Assembly (NCBI GenBank): GCA_004356335.1
Contig: SMXP01000113.1
Coordinates: forward strand, 1-12,811
DNA: 12,811 nt
Direction of reading: 5' to 3'
Source of the DNA: Alphaproteobacteria bacterium
GTDB lineage: Bacteria; Pseudomonadota; Alphaproteobacteria; SMXP01
Shown: piece after piece, positions 1 through 8,200 of the stretch
How the letters are laid out: each line of letters starts with the position of its first letter
Numbering within the stretch: the stretch's first letter is position 1
The notes under the pieces: model-generated
What the model was told of the DNA's origin: nothing
What the model saw: only the letters and a program-made list of their open reading frames with translations
Database searches by the model: none
Program-made: the position numbers and the translations under genes

Positions 1-195
1 GCCGTCAACATCATTATAGTGCTCTTTACTTTCGGTTTTGGACTGCCTTTTGCGCAAATGAGAAAATTTCGGTTTCTGTTTCGCCGTCTTAGTGCGGAAG
101 GGAGCATTGATTTAGAGTCAATCGGTCAAGGGGATGCCCCTTATCCCCTATTTGGCGAAGGTCTAGCGGAGTTTTTTGAGATCGGTGCGATTTAG
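1..195 (+). CDS. DUF898 (YjgN-like) membrane protein, C-terminal end only
   Basis: Reading frame 1 is open from the first base of the window to a TAG at 193-195, giving the last 64 residues of a protein whose start lies outside. It opens with the end of a hydrophobic segment (NIIIVLFTFGFGLPFAQMRK). It finishes with an acidic tail in which GEGLAEFFEIGAI matches the way DUF898/YjgN proteins end (a GE-x-LA-x-x-F-x-x motif close to the C-terminus). These are multi-pass inner-membrane proteins of unknown function. The M48 peptidase gene begins 20 bp downstream on the same strand, and a DUF898 gene beside an M48 peptidase is a recurrent proteobacterial pairing, which supports the call. What is seen is only the tail; the family name rests on that tail and the neighbour. 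Confidence 0.8.
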   Translation, partial: AVNIIIVLFTFGFGLPFAQMRKFRFLFRRLSAEGSIDLESIGQGDAPYPLFGEGLAEFFEIGAI

Positions 196-215
196 CACCC
201 TGGTAGAGTAATAGT

Positions 216-1373
216 ATGCAGTTCCCGGCAATTTATTTTGATGGCAGAAGTGCCAAGCGTCACGACGTTCTTGTCGATATAACGGATCGAATTGTTCGGA
301 TCTTCGATCTGTCGGGCACCAGATTAGATACTTGGCCGCTGAAGAAGATCGCACGGACACATCCAATCATACGATCCGGTCCGCTGCGGCTGCGAAATCG
401 TCGAAATCCGACAGCAAGATTGGTAATCGCGGATGAGGCGGCGATCGAAAGGTTTTTCGAGCTGCTGCCACACCTTCGTAAGACGTTCTACACCACAAGG
501 CGCTTTGCAAATACGGCATTAACGCTGGCGGTGATTACCAGCTTGGTTGTAACGGCGTCTTATCTTGCAATACCGCGTTTAGCCAAGCCCATTGCCGAAG
601 CCATCCCCTACGAACTCGAAGAGCGCATCGGTCGTACGACCATGAGGTCTCTGGCGGCAGATTGGCCAGTCTGCGAGGGCGAGGGCATTCATGCCATTGA
701 ACGACTCGTTCGCCGCCTTCAATCGGGTAGGGTGCAGGATTTCGGCATTTCAATCTTCGTCGTCGATTCTCCTTCGAGCAATGCCTTCGCCTTACCCGGC
801 GGCATGGTGATCGTCACCGATTCCTTAATCGAATTTATGAAGGATGGCGACGAGCTGGCCGGCGTCTTGGCCCACGAGATAGGTCACGTGAATTTGCATC
901 ATCCGCTTGAGGGCATGCTGAGTCAGTTAGGAGTTATGTTGTTCCTCAATATGGTTTCGGGCAGCGGATCGGGCGACTTGGTGGAAATCGGCGGTATGAT
1001 TGCCGCAACCTCTTATAGCCGAGATTACGAACGTCAAGCTGACGAGGAGGGCTTTGCGATCCTTATTGATGTGCAAATAGATGCGACAGCCTACGGACGT
1101 TTGTTGGAACGATTTAGCGAAATCGAAGCCAGGCTAGCGGATCAGGACATCCTAGCTATTGCAGAATTATTCCGAACCCATCCTTATTCATTAGAGCGTG
1201 CGGAAATTGCCATGACACTGGGTAGGCTTGATACAATACCCGCCATGACCGAGGCTGATTGGGCGCTTGTCTCCGCGTTGTGTGCCAAAGAAGAAAACGG
1301 GGCAGGCGACTCAAGTGAAGATGTCAATGGGCGCGTCGACCGCGAAAGACAAAGCGGTAGGGACGATTCTTAA
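216..1373 (+). CDS. M48 family zinc metallopeptidase with N-terminal PH-like domain
   Basis: This is a membrane-bound zinc endopeptidase of 385 aa. Residues 1-95 form a soluble beta-rich region (YFDGRSAKRHDV at the start, a WPL motif near 40) like the PH-like domain (DUF7092 type) fused to some M48 enzymes. One clear hydrophobic helix spans about 98-120. The catalytic domain follows: SNAFALPGG at 188-196, the zinc motif HEIGH at 220-224 (H220 and H224 ligands, E221 catalytic), and a YSRDYERQAD block at 267-276 whose E272 is the expected third ligand. A conserved THP appears at 321-323. The last 30 or so residues are hydrophilic and probably disordered. The ATG at 216 has GGTAGAG 7 nt upstream and lies 20 bp after the DUF898 stop, so the two are probably co-transcribed. 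By family analogy it would act in membrane or envelope protein quality control; its substrate is unknown. Confidence 0.94.
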   Translation: MQFPAIYFDGRSAKRHDVLVDITDRIVRIFDLSGTRLDTWPLKKIARTHPIIRSGPLRLRNRRNPTARLVIADEAAIERFFELLPHLRKTFYTTRRFANTALTLAVITSLVVTASYLAIPRLAKPIAEAIPYELEERIGRTTMRSLAADWPVCEGEGIHAIERLVRRLQSGRVQDFGISIFVVDSPSSNAFALPGGMVIVTDSLIEFMKDGDELAGVLAHEIGHVNLHHPLEGMLSQLGVMLFLNMVSGSGSGDLVEIGGMIAATSYSRDYERQADEEGFAILIDVQIDATAYGRLLERFSEIEARLADQDILAIAELFRTHPYSLERAEIAMTLGRLDTIPAMTEADWALVSALCAKEENGAGDSSEDVNGRVDRERQSGRDDS

Positions 1374-1410
1374 TTTTAGTGTACGGCGGTTGCGCCAATT
1401 TTGGGATCGG

Positions 1411-2592
1411 TTATTGGGGCGATGCATCGCCACTCAGCGAACCTAAAGCCCGCCTGGCGCCATTCTGCTCGGACCAAATTGCCAAGCGGCGGCTCACGTC
1501 AGATCGGATATTCATATAGAAAAGATTATAGTCGGCGAGCCTATAGTGGCTGCCGGGCCAGTTTAATCGGCGAAACCGGCTATCGGCGGGCTTATCCACA
1601 TAGAGAACGCCGTCTCTACATTGAGCGCCGGTGATTTCCCGCACCGGAGAACTTAATGAACCTGTGTTGGTCACGACAACACCACCGCTGTTGAGCGGGT
1701 TTGGTGCCGGTAGTTCATCGGATGACCACGTTAATGGGTTGACGCAGGCAAGCTGGCGCCCTTGGGTCGATACAAGACGTCCCAAAATATTCCATACCAA
1801 AGTCCGGTCTTTTGCTTCGCCGGGATCGCGACCGTATTGAATTTCATTCCAACTAACGATACAGGACACGGATTGCGGGGTGTCACAAATCGAAAGTGTG
1901 TTCAAGGAAAGATCAAACAGATCGATAGGAAAGGGAAATCCAATTAAATAGGCCCCGACGAGGCGTGACTGGGCATCTTTGCCAACCACATGTTCCTGCA
2001 AAAGTCTGATCCCGTGCAAGGCGCCCTGACCGTACCCTACGATAACAAAGGGACGGTCGTTATTAAATTGGCGCAAGTAATAGCGAAACGCTCGGGAAAC
2101 GTCTTTGTATGCGGTTTGCCGCGCCATGCGGCCATCTTGGTTGCGGGTAAAGGAAGCATAAAGCGTCGCCTGACGATAGCGCGGCGCGTAAATCAGACTC
2201 ACTTCGTTAAAGGCACTAACCTGAATGGCCAAAGCCGTCTCGTCCAACAATAACTGAGCTTCCCTATCGTCAATGGGGCCATTCCAATGTGTTGAATCGT
2301 AATAAGTGGTCGGGTGAATATAAAACGTATCGATAGGGCGATCGCCATCGGCTGCTGAAACGCCTTGGGGTCGCAGCTCGGCTTGGCCCGGCCGTTCGGG
2401 TAAGGCTGCCCATGCTTCCGGTTTGGTATAATCCGGTACGGCAGGCGGCGCGTAGGTCTGATAGGGAGTGCGTGGATTTAGGCTATAATAAACTAGATTT
2501 TCCCGAAACCCATAGAGTATTCCGCTGAGCAACACCAGCAATAGGGCGAGACCGCCCAAGAGCAATTTGACTGGATACGACCGAAGTTTCAT
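1411..2592 (-). CDS. DUF3089 alpha/beta-hydrolase-fold protein, membrane anchored, nucleophile serine missing
   Basis: The 393-aa product begins with a basic residue cluster and a hydrophobic helix at about 8-28, consistent with an uncleaved signal anchor placing the domain in the periplasm. DUF3089 hallmarks are visible: DTFYIHPTTYYDSTHWN (88-104), a cysteine pair C236/C244 before IVSWNE, ACVNPLTW (282-289), and a terminal HYRLADYNLFYMNIR block from H349, where the catalytic His is expected. The nucleophile elbow reads G-Y-G-Q-G (186-190); family members I know have G/S-H-S-Q-G, so position 188 is Gly (codon GGT) rather than Ser. The protein may therefore be catalytically inactive or use another mechanism. 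The ATG at 2592 is preceded by AGGA at 4-nt spacing. The gene lies downstream of recG on the same strand, 139 bp away, with repeat copy A between them, and converges on the M48 gene. The family assignment is fairly sure; the function is not known. Confidence 0.88.
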   Translation of the reverse strand: MKLRSYPVKLLLGGLALLLVLLSGILYGFRENLVYYSLNPRTPYQTYAPPAVPDYTKPEAWAALPERPGQAELRPQGVSAADGDRPIDTFYIHPTTYYDSTHWNGPIDDREAQLLLDETALAIQVSAFNEVSLIYAPRYRQATLYASFTRNQDGRMARQTAYKDVSRAFRYYLRQFNNDRPFVIVGYGQGALHGIRLLQEHVVGKDAQSRLVGAYLIGFPFPIDLFDLSLNTLSICDTPQSVSCIVSWNEIQYGRDPGEAKDRTLVWNILGRLVSTQGRQLACVNPLTWSSDELPAPNPLNSGGVVVTNTGSLSSPVREITGAQCRDGVLYVDKPADSRFRRLNWPGSHYRLADYNLFYMNIRSDVSRRLAIWSEQNGARRALGSLSGDASPQ

Positions 2593-2630
2593 CTGTTCCT
2601 ATGGCGTTAACTTTGCGACGGGCAATTCTG

Positions 2631-2735
2631 CTAGAGCACGTTCACTTTATTTGGAATCGCTAACGTGCCCTAAGTCTTTGTTTTGTCGCGCATTCGAACG
2701 GAAAACCGGGTCCACTTTTCCTGAATGCGCTCTAA
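2631..2735 (-). repeat. Two-hairpin dispersed repeat, copy A
   Basis: Read on the minus strand, the element starts at the recG stop codon (TAG at 2734-2732). Hairpin 1 has stem arms GCGCATTC (2730-2723) and GAATGCGC (2695-2688), with an inner GGAAAA/TTTTCC pair. A linker rich in A (CGACAAAACAAAGACTTA) follows, then hairpin 2, with AGGGCACGTT against AACGTGCTCT (one mismatch). It fills most of the recG to DUF3089 gap and is closely similar to copies C and D. It could act as a 3' mRNA structure or attenuator for recG; no terminal T-run of a classic intrinsic terminator is evident. Confidence 0.9.
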
Positions 2736-4813
2736 CCTGCGCGCAAAAATCGTACGGCTTCGTCGCGCTGAAACAAGTACAGAAGCGTCCGTAAGGCGCG
2801 ACCCCGATCGGATTCCAATTGCGGGTCATGATCGGCGACCAAGGTTGCATCTTTCTTGGCCACATCCAACAGCGCTCCATGTATCTCAAGATCAGCGAGC
2901 CTGAATACCGGCAAACCGCTCTGCTTTGTACCCAAGAGTTCCCCGGCTCCGCGCAATCGTAAGTCTTCTTCCGCGATGAGGAAACCATCTTCTGTTTCCC
3001 TCAAAACGGTCAACCGCTTACGGGCCGTTTCACCAAGTGGAGGTTTGTAGACAAGTAGGCACGTCGCCGCATCCGCGCCTCGGCCGACACGGCCGCGCAA
3101 TTGGTGAAGTTGGGCAAGACCAAATCGCTCCGCCTGTTCGATTACCATGATGTTGGCTCGAGGTATGTCCACCCCCACTTCGATGACCGTGGTGGCAACC
3201 AGGACGCTGATTTGTCCCGACTGAAAGTCGGCAAACACCGAGTCCTTTTCGGCGGCCTTCATCCGGCCATGTAATAAGCCAACCTGGTCCCCAAGAACCT
3301 GTTTGAGACTTTCGTGTCGTTGCTCCGCTGCCACGGCGTCCAGCGCCTCGGACTCCTCAACCAAAGGGCAGACCCAATAGACCAGATGGCCCCTTGAAAC
3401 CGCTCTTTTGATCGCGTCGATAACTTCATCCAGACGATCAAGTGGAACAACTCGGGTGTCAATGGGTTTGCGTCCGGGGGGTTTTTCATAGAGTCGAGAG
3501 ATGTCCATATCACCATAGGCTGTGAGCGTGAGCGTTCGCGGAATGGGTGTTGCGGTCATGACAAGAAGATCCGTTGCCGCACCTTTGGCGCCTAAAGTCA
3601 TACGCTGATGCACGCCGAAGCGGTGTTGCTCATCAATCACGGCCATCGCCAAATCCCGAAACGTCACGCCCTCCTGAAACAAAGCGTGCGTGCCGATAAG
3701 AATGTCGATTTCACCCTGTGCCAGTTCATCCAATGTCCGTTGACGGGACGTGCCCTTGTCGCGGCCCAATAATGTGGCGACTTTCACCCCCGCCTTGTCG
3801 GCAAGCGGCGCCAGAACCGCCATGTGTTGCTGGGCCAAAATCTCGGTGGGCACCATCAATGCCGCCTGGCCGCCGCTTTCCACTGCGGTCAGCATGGCCA
3901 GGAAGGCAACAATTGTTTTTCCGGATCCCACATCACCTTGAAGAAGACGCATCATGCGCTCGTCGGATGCCATATCCGCTTGAATTTCCTGAAGCGTATC
4001 GCTCTGCGCGCCGGTCAAGTCATAGGGCAATGCCGCCAAGACCGTACGCACCAGATCACCGGTACCTTTGAGCGGTCTGCCTCCCTGCTTTTTCAAGTGC
4101 CGCCGTATCAGCAAGAGCGCCAGCTGATTGGCCAGGAGCTCATCATAGGCAAGCCGGGACCGCACGGCATGTAACGGATCGAGAGAGTCCTCGGAGGTTG
4201 GCCCATGGGCCGCCTGTATGGCGCTTTTCCAGTCGATCCAATGTTTCGTTTCCAGCAGTTGAGGATCGAGCCATTCGGGCAGAGACGGCATGCGTTCGAC
4301 GGCCGCCCTGATGGCTTGTCCCAAGGTCTTTGGTGACAGCCCCGCGGTCAGCGGATAGACCGGTTCCAGCAAGGGCAATGTGTCCAATTCTTTCGCTGTG
4401 ACAATGTAGTCCGGATGGGTGATTTGAAGTTCATCGTTAAAGGTTTCCACACGCCCACTTACAATTCGGGTCTCTCCCTCCGGTAAGATCCGTTTGAGAT
4501 AGTCCGGCCGGGAGTGGAAAAAGACCAATGTCAGGACTCCCGTATCATCCGAGCACTGCACCTTGTAAGGCAGCCGCTTGTTCGGCGCCGGCACATGACG
4601 GTCGATGAGGAGTTCGATTGTAGCGATCTCCCCGTCCTTGGCTTCCGACACCGTGGGCTGATATCGCCGGTCAACCAACCCCGTCGGCAGATGCCAAAGC
4701 AGATCGACCGCATGGGGACCGGCGATCCGTTCAATAAGCAAAGCGAGCCGCGGTCCAATTCCTGGCAGCGACCTAACCGGACCGAACAATGGATAGAGAA
4801 TTTCGGGACGCAT
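2732..4813 (-). CDS. recG: ATP-dependent DNA helicase RecG
   Basis: RecG is a monomeric superfamily 2 translocase that remodels stalled replication forks and R-loops by branch migration in the cytoplasm. The 693-aa length is typical of the family. An N-terminal helical region and a wedge/OB domain (about 55-145, including PYKVQCSDDTG and LTLVFFHSRPDYLK) precede helicase domain 1, with Walker A GDVGSGKT (293-300), VPTEILAQQH and the DEQH box (394-397). MTATPIPRTL and, in helicase domain 2, TTVIEVGVDIPRANIMVIEQ plus the QLHQLRGRVGRG motif follow. The ATG at 4813 is used; only a weak ribosome site is visible. It is divergent from sdhE-mfd, an arrangement common in alphaproteobacteria. The TAG stop is the first triplet of repeat copy A, so the C-terminus (FLRAG) ends exactly at the repeat edge. 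Confidence 0.98.
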   Translation of the reverse strand: MRPEILYPLFGPVRSLPGIGPRLALLIERIAGPHAVDLLWHLPTGLVDRRYQPTVSEAKDGEIATIELLIDRHVPAPNKRLPYKVQCSDDTGVLTLVFFHSRPDYLKRILPEGETRIVSGRVETFNDELQITHPDYIVTAKELDTLPLLEPVYPLTAGLSPKTLGQAIRAAVERMPSLPEWLDPQLLETKHWIDWKSAIQAAHGPTSEDSLDPLHAVRSRLAYDELLANQLALLLIRRHLKKQGGRPLKGTGDLVRTVLAALPYDLTGAQSDTLQEIQADMASDERMMRLLQGDVGSGKTIVAFLAMLTAVESGGQAALMVPTEILAQQHMAVLAPLADKAGVKVATLLGRDKGTSRQRTLDELAQGEIDILIGTHALFQEGVTFRDLAMAVIDEQHRFGVHQRMTLGAKGAATDLLVMTATPIPRTLTLTAYGDMDISRLYEKPPGRKPIDTRVVPLDRLDEVIDAIKRAVSRGHLVYWVCPLVEESEALDAVAAEQRHESLKQVLGDQVGLLHGRMKAAEKDSVFADFQSGQISVLVATTVIEVGVDIPRANIMVIEQAERFGLAQLHQLRGRVGRGADAATCLLVYKPPLGETARKRLTVLRETEDGFLIAEEDLRLRGAGELLGTKQSGLPVFRLADLEIHGALLDVAKKDATLVADHDPQLESDRGRALRTLLYLFQRDEAVRFLRAG

Positions 4814-4892
4814 CTAAGATATACTGTGCAAGTGCATGATCTGACTTATATATCTATCTAATCCGATATTATAAAAAAGCACAGGGCGGGCA
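4814..4892. promoter_or_regulatory. Divergent promoter region between recG and sdhE-mfd
   Basis: These 79 bp are markedly AT-rich compared with the flanking genes and must carry the leftward (recG) and rightward (sdhE) start signals, unless transcription comes from further away. The segment TATTATA around 4867-4873 can be read as a -10 element in both directions (TATTAT rightward, TATAAT leftward). The rightward -35 candidate near 4841-4847 (CTGACTT) is weak and poorly spaced, and no good leftward -35 is seen. The sdhE ribosome site is probably within AGGGCGGG just before the ATG. The position of the promoters is inferred from layout and base composition rather than from clear consensus boxes. 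Confidence 0.4.
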
Positions 4893-5153
4893 ATGGATGA
4901 TTGGCGCAAAAAACTCAAATTTCGCTCATGGCATCGCGGCATGAAAGAGGCCGATATCATTCTTGGGCGTTTTGCCGATGTCTATTTGCCCCAGTTGACG
5001 AAACAGGAATTGTACCAGTTTGACGCTCTTTTGGCCTGCACGGACCACGTGCTGTTGGATTGGATCAATGGCAGGGTAAAGGTGCCTGAAGAATACGATA
5101 ATAATATCATGAAGCTACTTAAGAACTTTGATTTTAGGGTTCAAGATTCATAA
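4893..5153 (+). CDS. sdhE: FAD assembly factor SdhE (succinate dehydrogenase assembly factor 2 family)
   Basis: This 86-aa protein belongs to the SdhE/YgfY/Sdh5 family, which promotes covalent attachment of FAD to the flavoprotein subunit of succinate dehydrogenase (and fumarate reductase in some bacteria). The signature RGMKE is at 15-19 (R15, G16 and E19 match the conserved RGxxE that contacts the flavoprotein). It is followed by the typical helical bundle: ADIILGRFAD, LTKQELYQFDALLACTDHVL, then DWINGRVKVPEEY, as in other family members. Length and predicted all-helical composition fit. It is the first gene of a likely sdhE-mfd transcription unit, with 90 bp before mfd, and is divergent from recG. 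Confidence 0.95.
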   Translation: MDDWRKKLKFRSWHRGMKEADIILGRFADVYLPQLTKQELYQFDALLACTDHVLLDWINGRVKVPEEYDNNIMKLLKNFDFRVQDS

Positions 5154-5243
5154 AGTTCGGCGGCCTGTGAGCGCCTGAGCGCCATACCCAGGAATCAGAG
5201 CGGCGGGGATCCTTTTCCAATTACTTGATAAAGCTCGGCACAC
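5154..5243 (+). other. sdhE-mfd intergenic gap with a short tandem repeat
   Basis: The 90 bp hold a perfect tandem duplication of TGAGCGCC (5168-5175 and 5176-5183) shortly after the sdhE stop. No convincing Shine-Dalgarno sequence precedes the mfd GTG. In-frame TGA and TAA triplets lie just upstream of that GTG, which rules out a longer Mfd N-terminus. Confidence 0.5.
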
Positions 5244-8200
5244 GTGAATCATATCGTTCCAGCAACCGACCAAAAGCGGCTCATCGAAGCGCCCGGATCG
5301 CTCACCATTGGTGCCGCGCCTGAGGGTGCCGATGCCTTGATCCTGGCGGATCTCGTGCGATTACGCCGGGCGAGGGATCTCGGGATTGTGCATGTCTACG
5401 TGGCACGCGACGATGCACGGGCGGCGGCTATGGCCGCAACGCTCAGCTTCTTTGCACCGGATTTGGAACTCATCGATTTTCCCGCATGGGATTGCTTGCC
5501 TTATGACCGGGTATCACCAAAAGTCGACATCGTGAGTCGGCGTATGGCGGCCCTCGGTTCGCTCCTGGCGCCCCCATCGAACACCTCGATCATTGTGATT
5601 ACCACGGCCAATGCCGTCTTGCAGCGTGTGCCGCCGCGCGATGCCATAGCAAAAGCGTCTTTGCATTTGACGACGGGCAACGTACTCGATTTTGAAACTC
5701 TCACCGGCTATCTCACCTTAAACGGATACCTCCGTGCGGGAACCGTGCGCGAAGCCGGTGAATATGCGGTTCGCGGGGGCATTATGGATATATTCCCGCC
5801 CGGTTTGCAGCACCCTATTCGTCTCGATATGTTCGGTGACACCCTTGAATCCATTCGCGAATTCGATGCCGAGAGCCAAAGAACAATCGGCCAGAAAAGC
5901 CATATAACATTGCTGAGTGTAAGCGAGGTGCCGCTCGATAAACCGGCAATTCAGCGTTTTCGTAGCGCCTATGTGGCGGAATTCGGTGCTGTAGTGGACC
6001 AGGACCTGCTCTATCAAGCGGTTAGCGAAGGCCGAAGACATCCCGGCATGGAGCATTGGTTGCCGCTTTTCCATGACCACATGGCGACGATTTTTGATTA
6101 CTTGCCACCCACCACACTGATTGCCCTCGATCATTTGGCTGAAGATGCCAGAGACAAGCGGCTTTCGGCGATCGACGACTATTACCAAGTGCGCATGGCG
6201 GGATTGCGGACGGCAAGCCAGGCTGATTCCCTGGCCAGGCCGCCCTACAAAGCGCTGGCTCCTCATCTTTTGTATTTGTCGGAACAAGAATGGGCGGACC
6301 GCATGGCAACGTTGCCGACGCGTATATTCAGCCCTTTTGCCGTTCCTCAGAGCGAACATACCATTGACGGTCAAGCGAAGCGGGGAAGGGAATTTACGGC
6401 GGAGCGGGGGGCCAAAGAGATCAACGCCTTTGATGCCGTTGCGGGACATATTGCGGCCCTACAACGGGCCAATAAGCGGGTTTATGTCGCCGGCTGGACG
6501 CCGGGTTCGGCCGAACGGCTTACCAAATTACTTTCAGATCATGGCATCAAGTCTCTCAGAACATTGGATAATTGGCCCGATGCCCTCGCTTTGCCACGAG
6601 GGGCCACGGGGATGATCGTGGTGGGGATCGAGCATGGCTTCGAAACCCCGGATATCGCCATCATAAGCGAGCAAGATATCTTGGGAGATCGGCTGGTTCG
6701 TCCGCGCACAAGACGCACCAAGGCAGCGGATTTCATTTCCTCTACGGCAAGCCTGAGCCAAGGCGATTTGGTGGTTCACATCGATCACGGCATTGGTCGT
6801 TATGACGGTCTCAAGACCATTAGTGTCTCGGATGCACCCCACGATTGTCTTCTGATCATCTATCACGGGGGCGACAAACTTTATTTACCCGTAGAAAATA
6901 TCGAACTGTTAAGCCGGTACGGATCGAACGATGCCCATATTCAGTTAGATAAGTTGGGCGGCTCTGGGTGGCAGGCGCGCAAATCGAAGATGAAGTCGCG
7001 CATTCGCGACATGGCCGATGAACTCATCAAGGTGGCCGCATCACGAGAATTACGCCGTGCAGATATTTTTGAACCCGACGCCGGCCTCTATAACGAGTTT
7101 TGTGCTCGTTTTCCCTATGAAGAAACGGAAGATCAAGACGCCGCCATCCAAGATGTGTTGGACGACATAAGCAAGGGGCGCCCAGCGGACCGTCTTATTT
7201 GTGGCGATGTCGGCTTTGGCAAGACCGAGATCGCCTTGCGCAGCGCCTTCGTCGTGGCCATGGCAGGCGGTCAAGTGGCGATCGTCACCCCGACAACCTT
7301 ACTTTGTCGTCAACATTACCAAACGTTTCGAGATCGTTTTGCCGATTGGCCGATAGAAATACGGCAACTCTCCCGAATGGTGTCGCCAAAGCAAGCCAAC
7401 GAAACCAAACAAGGGTTGGCGAACGGTAATATCGACATTGTCATCGGCACGCATTCGCTGCTCGCAAAATCTATTGTGTTTAAGAATCTCAATCTGCTGA
7501 TTATCGATGAGGAACAGCATTTTGGCGTGTCCCACAAGGAGCGTCTGAAGCAATTACGCGGCGGCGTTCACGTCGTAACGTTGACCGCGACACCGATTCC
7601 TCGAACGCTTCAGCTGGCCCTCAGTGGCGTGCGTGAAATGTCACTGATCGCCACACCGCCGCTCGACAGGTTGGCGGTGCGAACCTATGTGACTCCGTTT
7701 GACGGTATGATTATTCGCGAGGCCCTGATGCGCGAGCATTATCGGGGCGGTCAAAGCTTTTTCGTCTGTCCACGCATATCCGAGATTCCCGAGGCCGCTG
7801 CATTTCTGCGCGAAAATGTGCCTGAAGTGAAATTCGCCACGGCACACGGTCAAATGCCGCCCGGTCAATTGGACGACGTGATGAACGCTTTTTACGACGG
7901 ACAATACGACGTGTTGCTCAGTACGACGATTATTGAGTCCGGCCTTGATATACCGAGCGCCAATACGTTGGTCGTCCTGCGGGCCGATATGTTCGGCCTC
8001 GCGCAGCTCTATCAATTGCGGGGCCGCATCGGCCGGTCGAAGTTACGCGCTTATGCCTACTTTACGATCCCCGTCGGCGGGAAACTGACTGAAAATGCCG
8101 AAAAGCGTCTCCAAGTCCTTCAGTCCCTTGATAGCTTGGGGGCCGGGTTCAATCTGGCCAGTTACGATTTGGACATTCGGGGGGCCGGGAACTTGCTCGG

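Noticed and set aside
1418..1431. Perfect palindrome GGCGATGCATCGCC near the M48/DUF3089 convergence, as a terminator
   Set aside because: It has no loop or T-run and codes for the last residues of the DUF3089 protein, so it is not a credible intrinsic terminator.
2631..2735. Insertion sequence or transposon remnant at the repeats
   Set aside because: The copies are about 105 bp, carry no ORF and show no target-site duplication that I could identify; they fit a non-coding palindromic repeat better.
2647..2988. 113-codon minus-strand open frame across the recG end and repeat A
   Set aside because: It overlaps recG in another frame and runs through the repeat hairpins; its translation looks like out-of-frame recG.
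5718..6449. 243-codon open frame on the minus strand
   Set aside because: It lies wholly inside mfd, which has unmistakable domains in the opposite strand. The antisense translation shows no recognisable motif.
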